Below, one piece after another: positions 5,077 to 5,549 of a stretch of DNA of 5,549 bases. How positions within the stretch are numbered: position 1 is the first letter of the stretch; each line of letters starts with the position of its first letter. The stretch spans positions 1 to 5,549 of the forward strand of contig JAJXVP010000193.1 of the NCBI GenBank assembly GCA_021782055.1, in the 5' to 3' direction. A program made the position numbers and the translations under genes. The notes under the pieces were generated by a model. It saw nothing but the letters and a program-made list of their open reading frames with translations, searched no databases and was not told where the DNA came from. This stretch comes from a bacterium (GTDB taxonomy: Bacteria; Spirochaetota; Spirochaetia; JABEVK01).

Positions 5077-5549
5077 ATCTTCGCCCAGCTACCGCCGAGC
5101 CCTCATTTTAATCGTGATGTTCGGAGTGATTAGCTTTTTTAGCGACCTAACCTACCAAGCAGGCCGTAGCCTCAATGGGCCGTTTTTGGCCTTGCTAGGC
5201 GCCGACGCTGCCGTGGTGGGCTTGGTAGCCGGTTTAGCCGAATTTTTAGGGTACGCCGTCAGGCTTGTTACCGGCAGTTTAGTCGACAAGAGCAAAGCCT
5301 ACTGGGCGTTTACCCTTGGTGGCTATGCCATGGTGGCCTCAGTCCCCCTGCTCGCCTTAAGCGGCACCTGGCAGATGGCGGCCCTTTTTATTGTTTTGGA
5401 ACGACTTTCAAAAGCCGTTCGCGCCCCGGCAAAAGATACGATCTTGTCGATGGCGGCCCGTCGGGTCGGCACTGGCTACGGCTTTGCCCTGCACAAAATC
5501 ATGGACCAGGCCGGGGCTATTCTGGGACCGCTTTTGATGGCCCTGCTTT
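5057..5549 (+). CDS. Major facilitator superfamily transporter, N-terminal part (3' end outside window)
   Basis: The first 164 residues of an MFS permease, open to the window end. A hydrophilic start (MTTPADKSSPSYRR) leads into TM1 (about 14-29, ALILIVMFGVISFF), then SDLTYQAGRSLNGPFLALLGA (29-49), a segment typical of one bacterial/archaeal MFS subgroup. TM2 follows (about 51-66), then the cytoplasmic loop RLVTGSLVDKSKAYW (69-83) carrying a motif-A-like G-x-L-x-D-K, TM3 (about 84-102) and TM4 (about 105-114). The loop ERLSKAVRAPAKDTILSMAA (115-134) and LHKIMDQAGAILGPLL (145-160) are also characteristic. The substrate cannot be told from the sequence. It starts with TTG, supported by AAGGAG at 6 nt, and overlaps the lipoprotein gene by 20 nt, indicating translational coupling. 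As the third gene after a glycosyltransferase and a lipoprotein, it may serve envelope or export functions, but that is a guess. Confidence 0.88.
   Translation, partial: MTTPADKSSPSYRRALILIVMFGVISFFSDLTYQAGRSLNGPFLALLGADAAVVGLVAGLAEFLGYAVRLVTGSLVDKSKAYWAFTLGGYAMVASVPLLALSGTWQMAALFIVLERLSKAVRAPAKDTILSMAARRVGTGYGFALHKIMDQAGAILGPLLMALL

Overview
The window (5.5 kb, moderately GC-rich genes, AT-rich intergenic centre) comes from a bacterium with a lipoprotein-rich, probably diderm envelope. Three of the seven convincing genes encode proteins with an N-terminal lipoprotein signal peptide. Two of the lipoboxes are relaxed (F-M-A-C and S-L-G-C), as is common in spirochaetes, and the rest are ordinary bacterial families (GGDEF, GT4, MFS). 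A spirochaete or similar free-living lineage is a reasonable guess, but nothing here proves it. No rRNA, tRNA, CRISPR array or insertion sequence is visible.

Layout. (1) Bases 1-1863, plus strand: the last 77 codons of a GGDEF diguanylate cyclase, then after 3 nt a 541-aa Kelch-repeat lipoprotein. (2) Bases 1862-3125, minus strand: a compact, well-signposted transcription unit. It has a TTGACA promoter, a 37-aa peptide gene with a strong Shine-Dalgarno, a 337-aa beta-rich lipoprotein 22 nt further on, and a UUCG-loop intrinsic terminator whose U-tract overlaps the stop codon of the convergent Kelch gene. (3) Bases 3126-3266: an AT-rich divergent intergenic region with two CACGTG palindromes. 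(4) Bases 3267-5549, plus strand: a GT4 glycosyltransferase, a small lipoprotein of unknown function and an MFS transporter (cut by the window end). Their overlaps indicate one operon.

The most interesting item is the 37-aa gene at 2953-3066 (minus). It carries an exact YxxPxLxxxGxxxxxT motif, the leader signature of lasso-peptide precursors that is bound by RRE domains. The predicted core after the motif is only eight residues (YTVSVTAQ). It lacks both the usual first residue and the Asp/Glu needed for a lasso ring, and no maturation genes lie in the window. It is best described as a RiPP-like precursor with a lasso-type leader and a non-lasso core, co-transcribed with a secreted lipoprotein. 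Two other oddities are in the glycosyltransferase gene. Its best ribosome binding site points to an ATT codon exactly where the conserved family sequence begins, and its last 60 codons run out of frame through the next lipoprotein gene, suggesting loss of an earlier stop.
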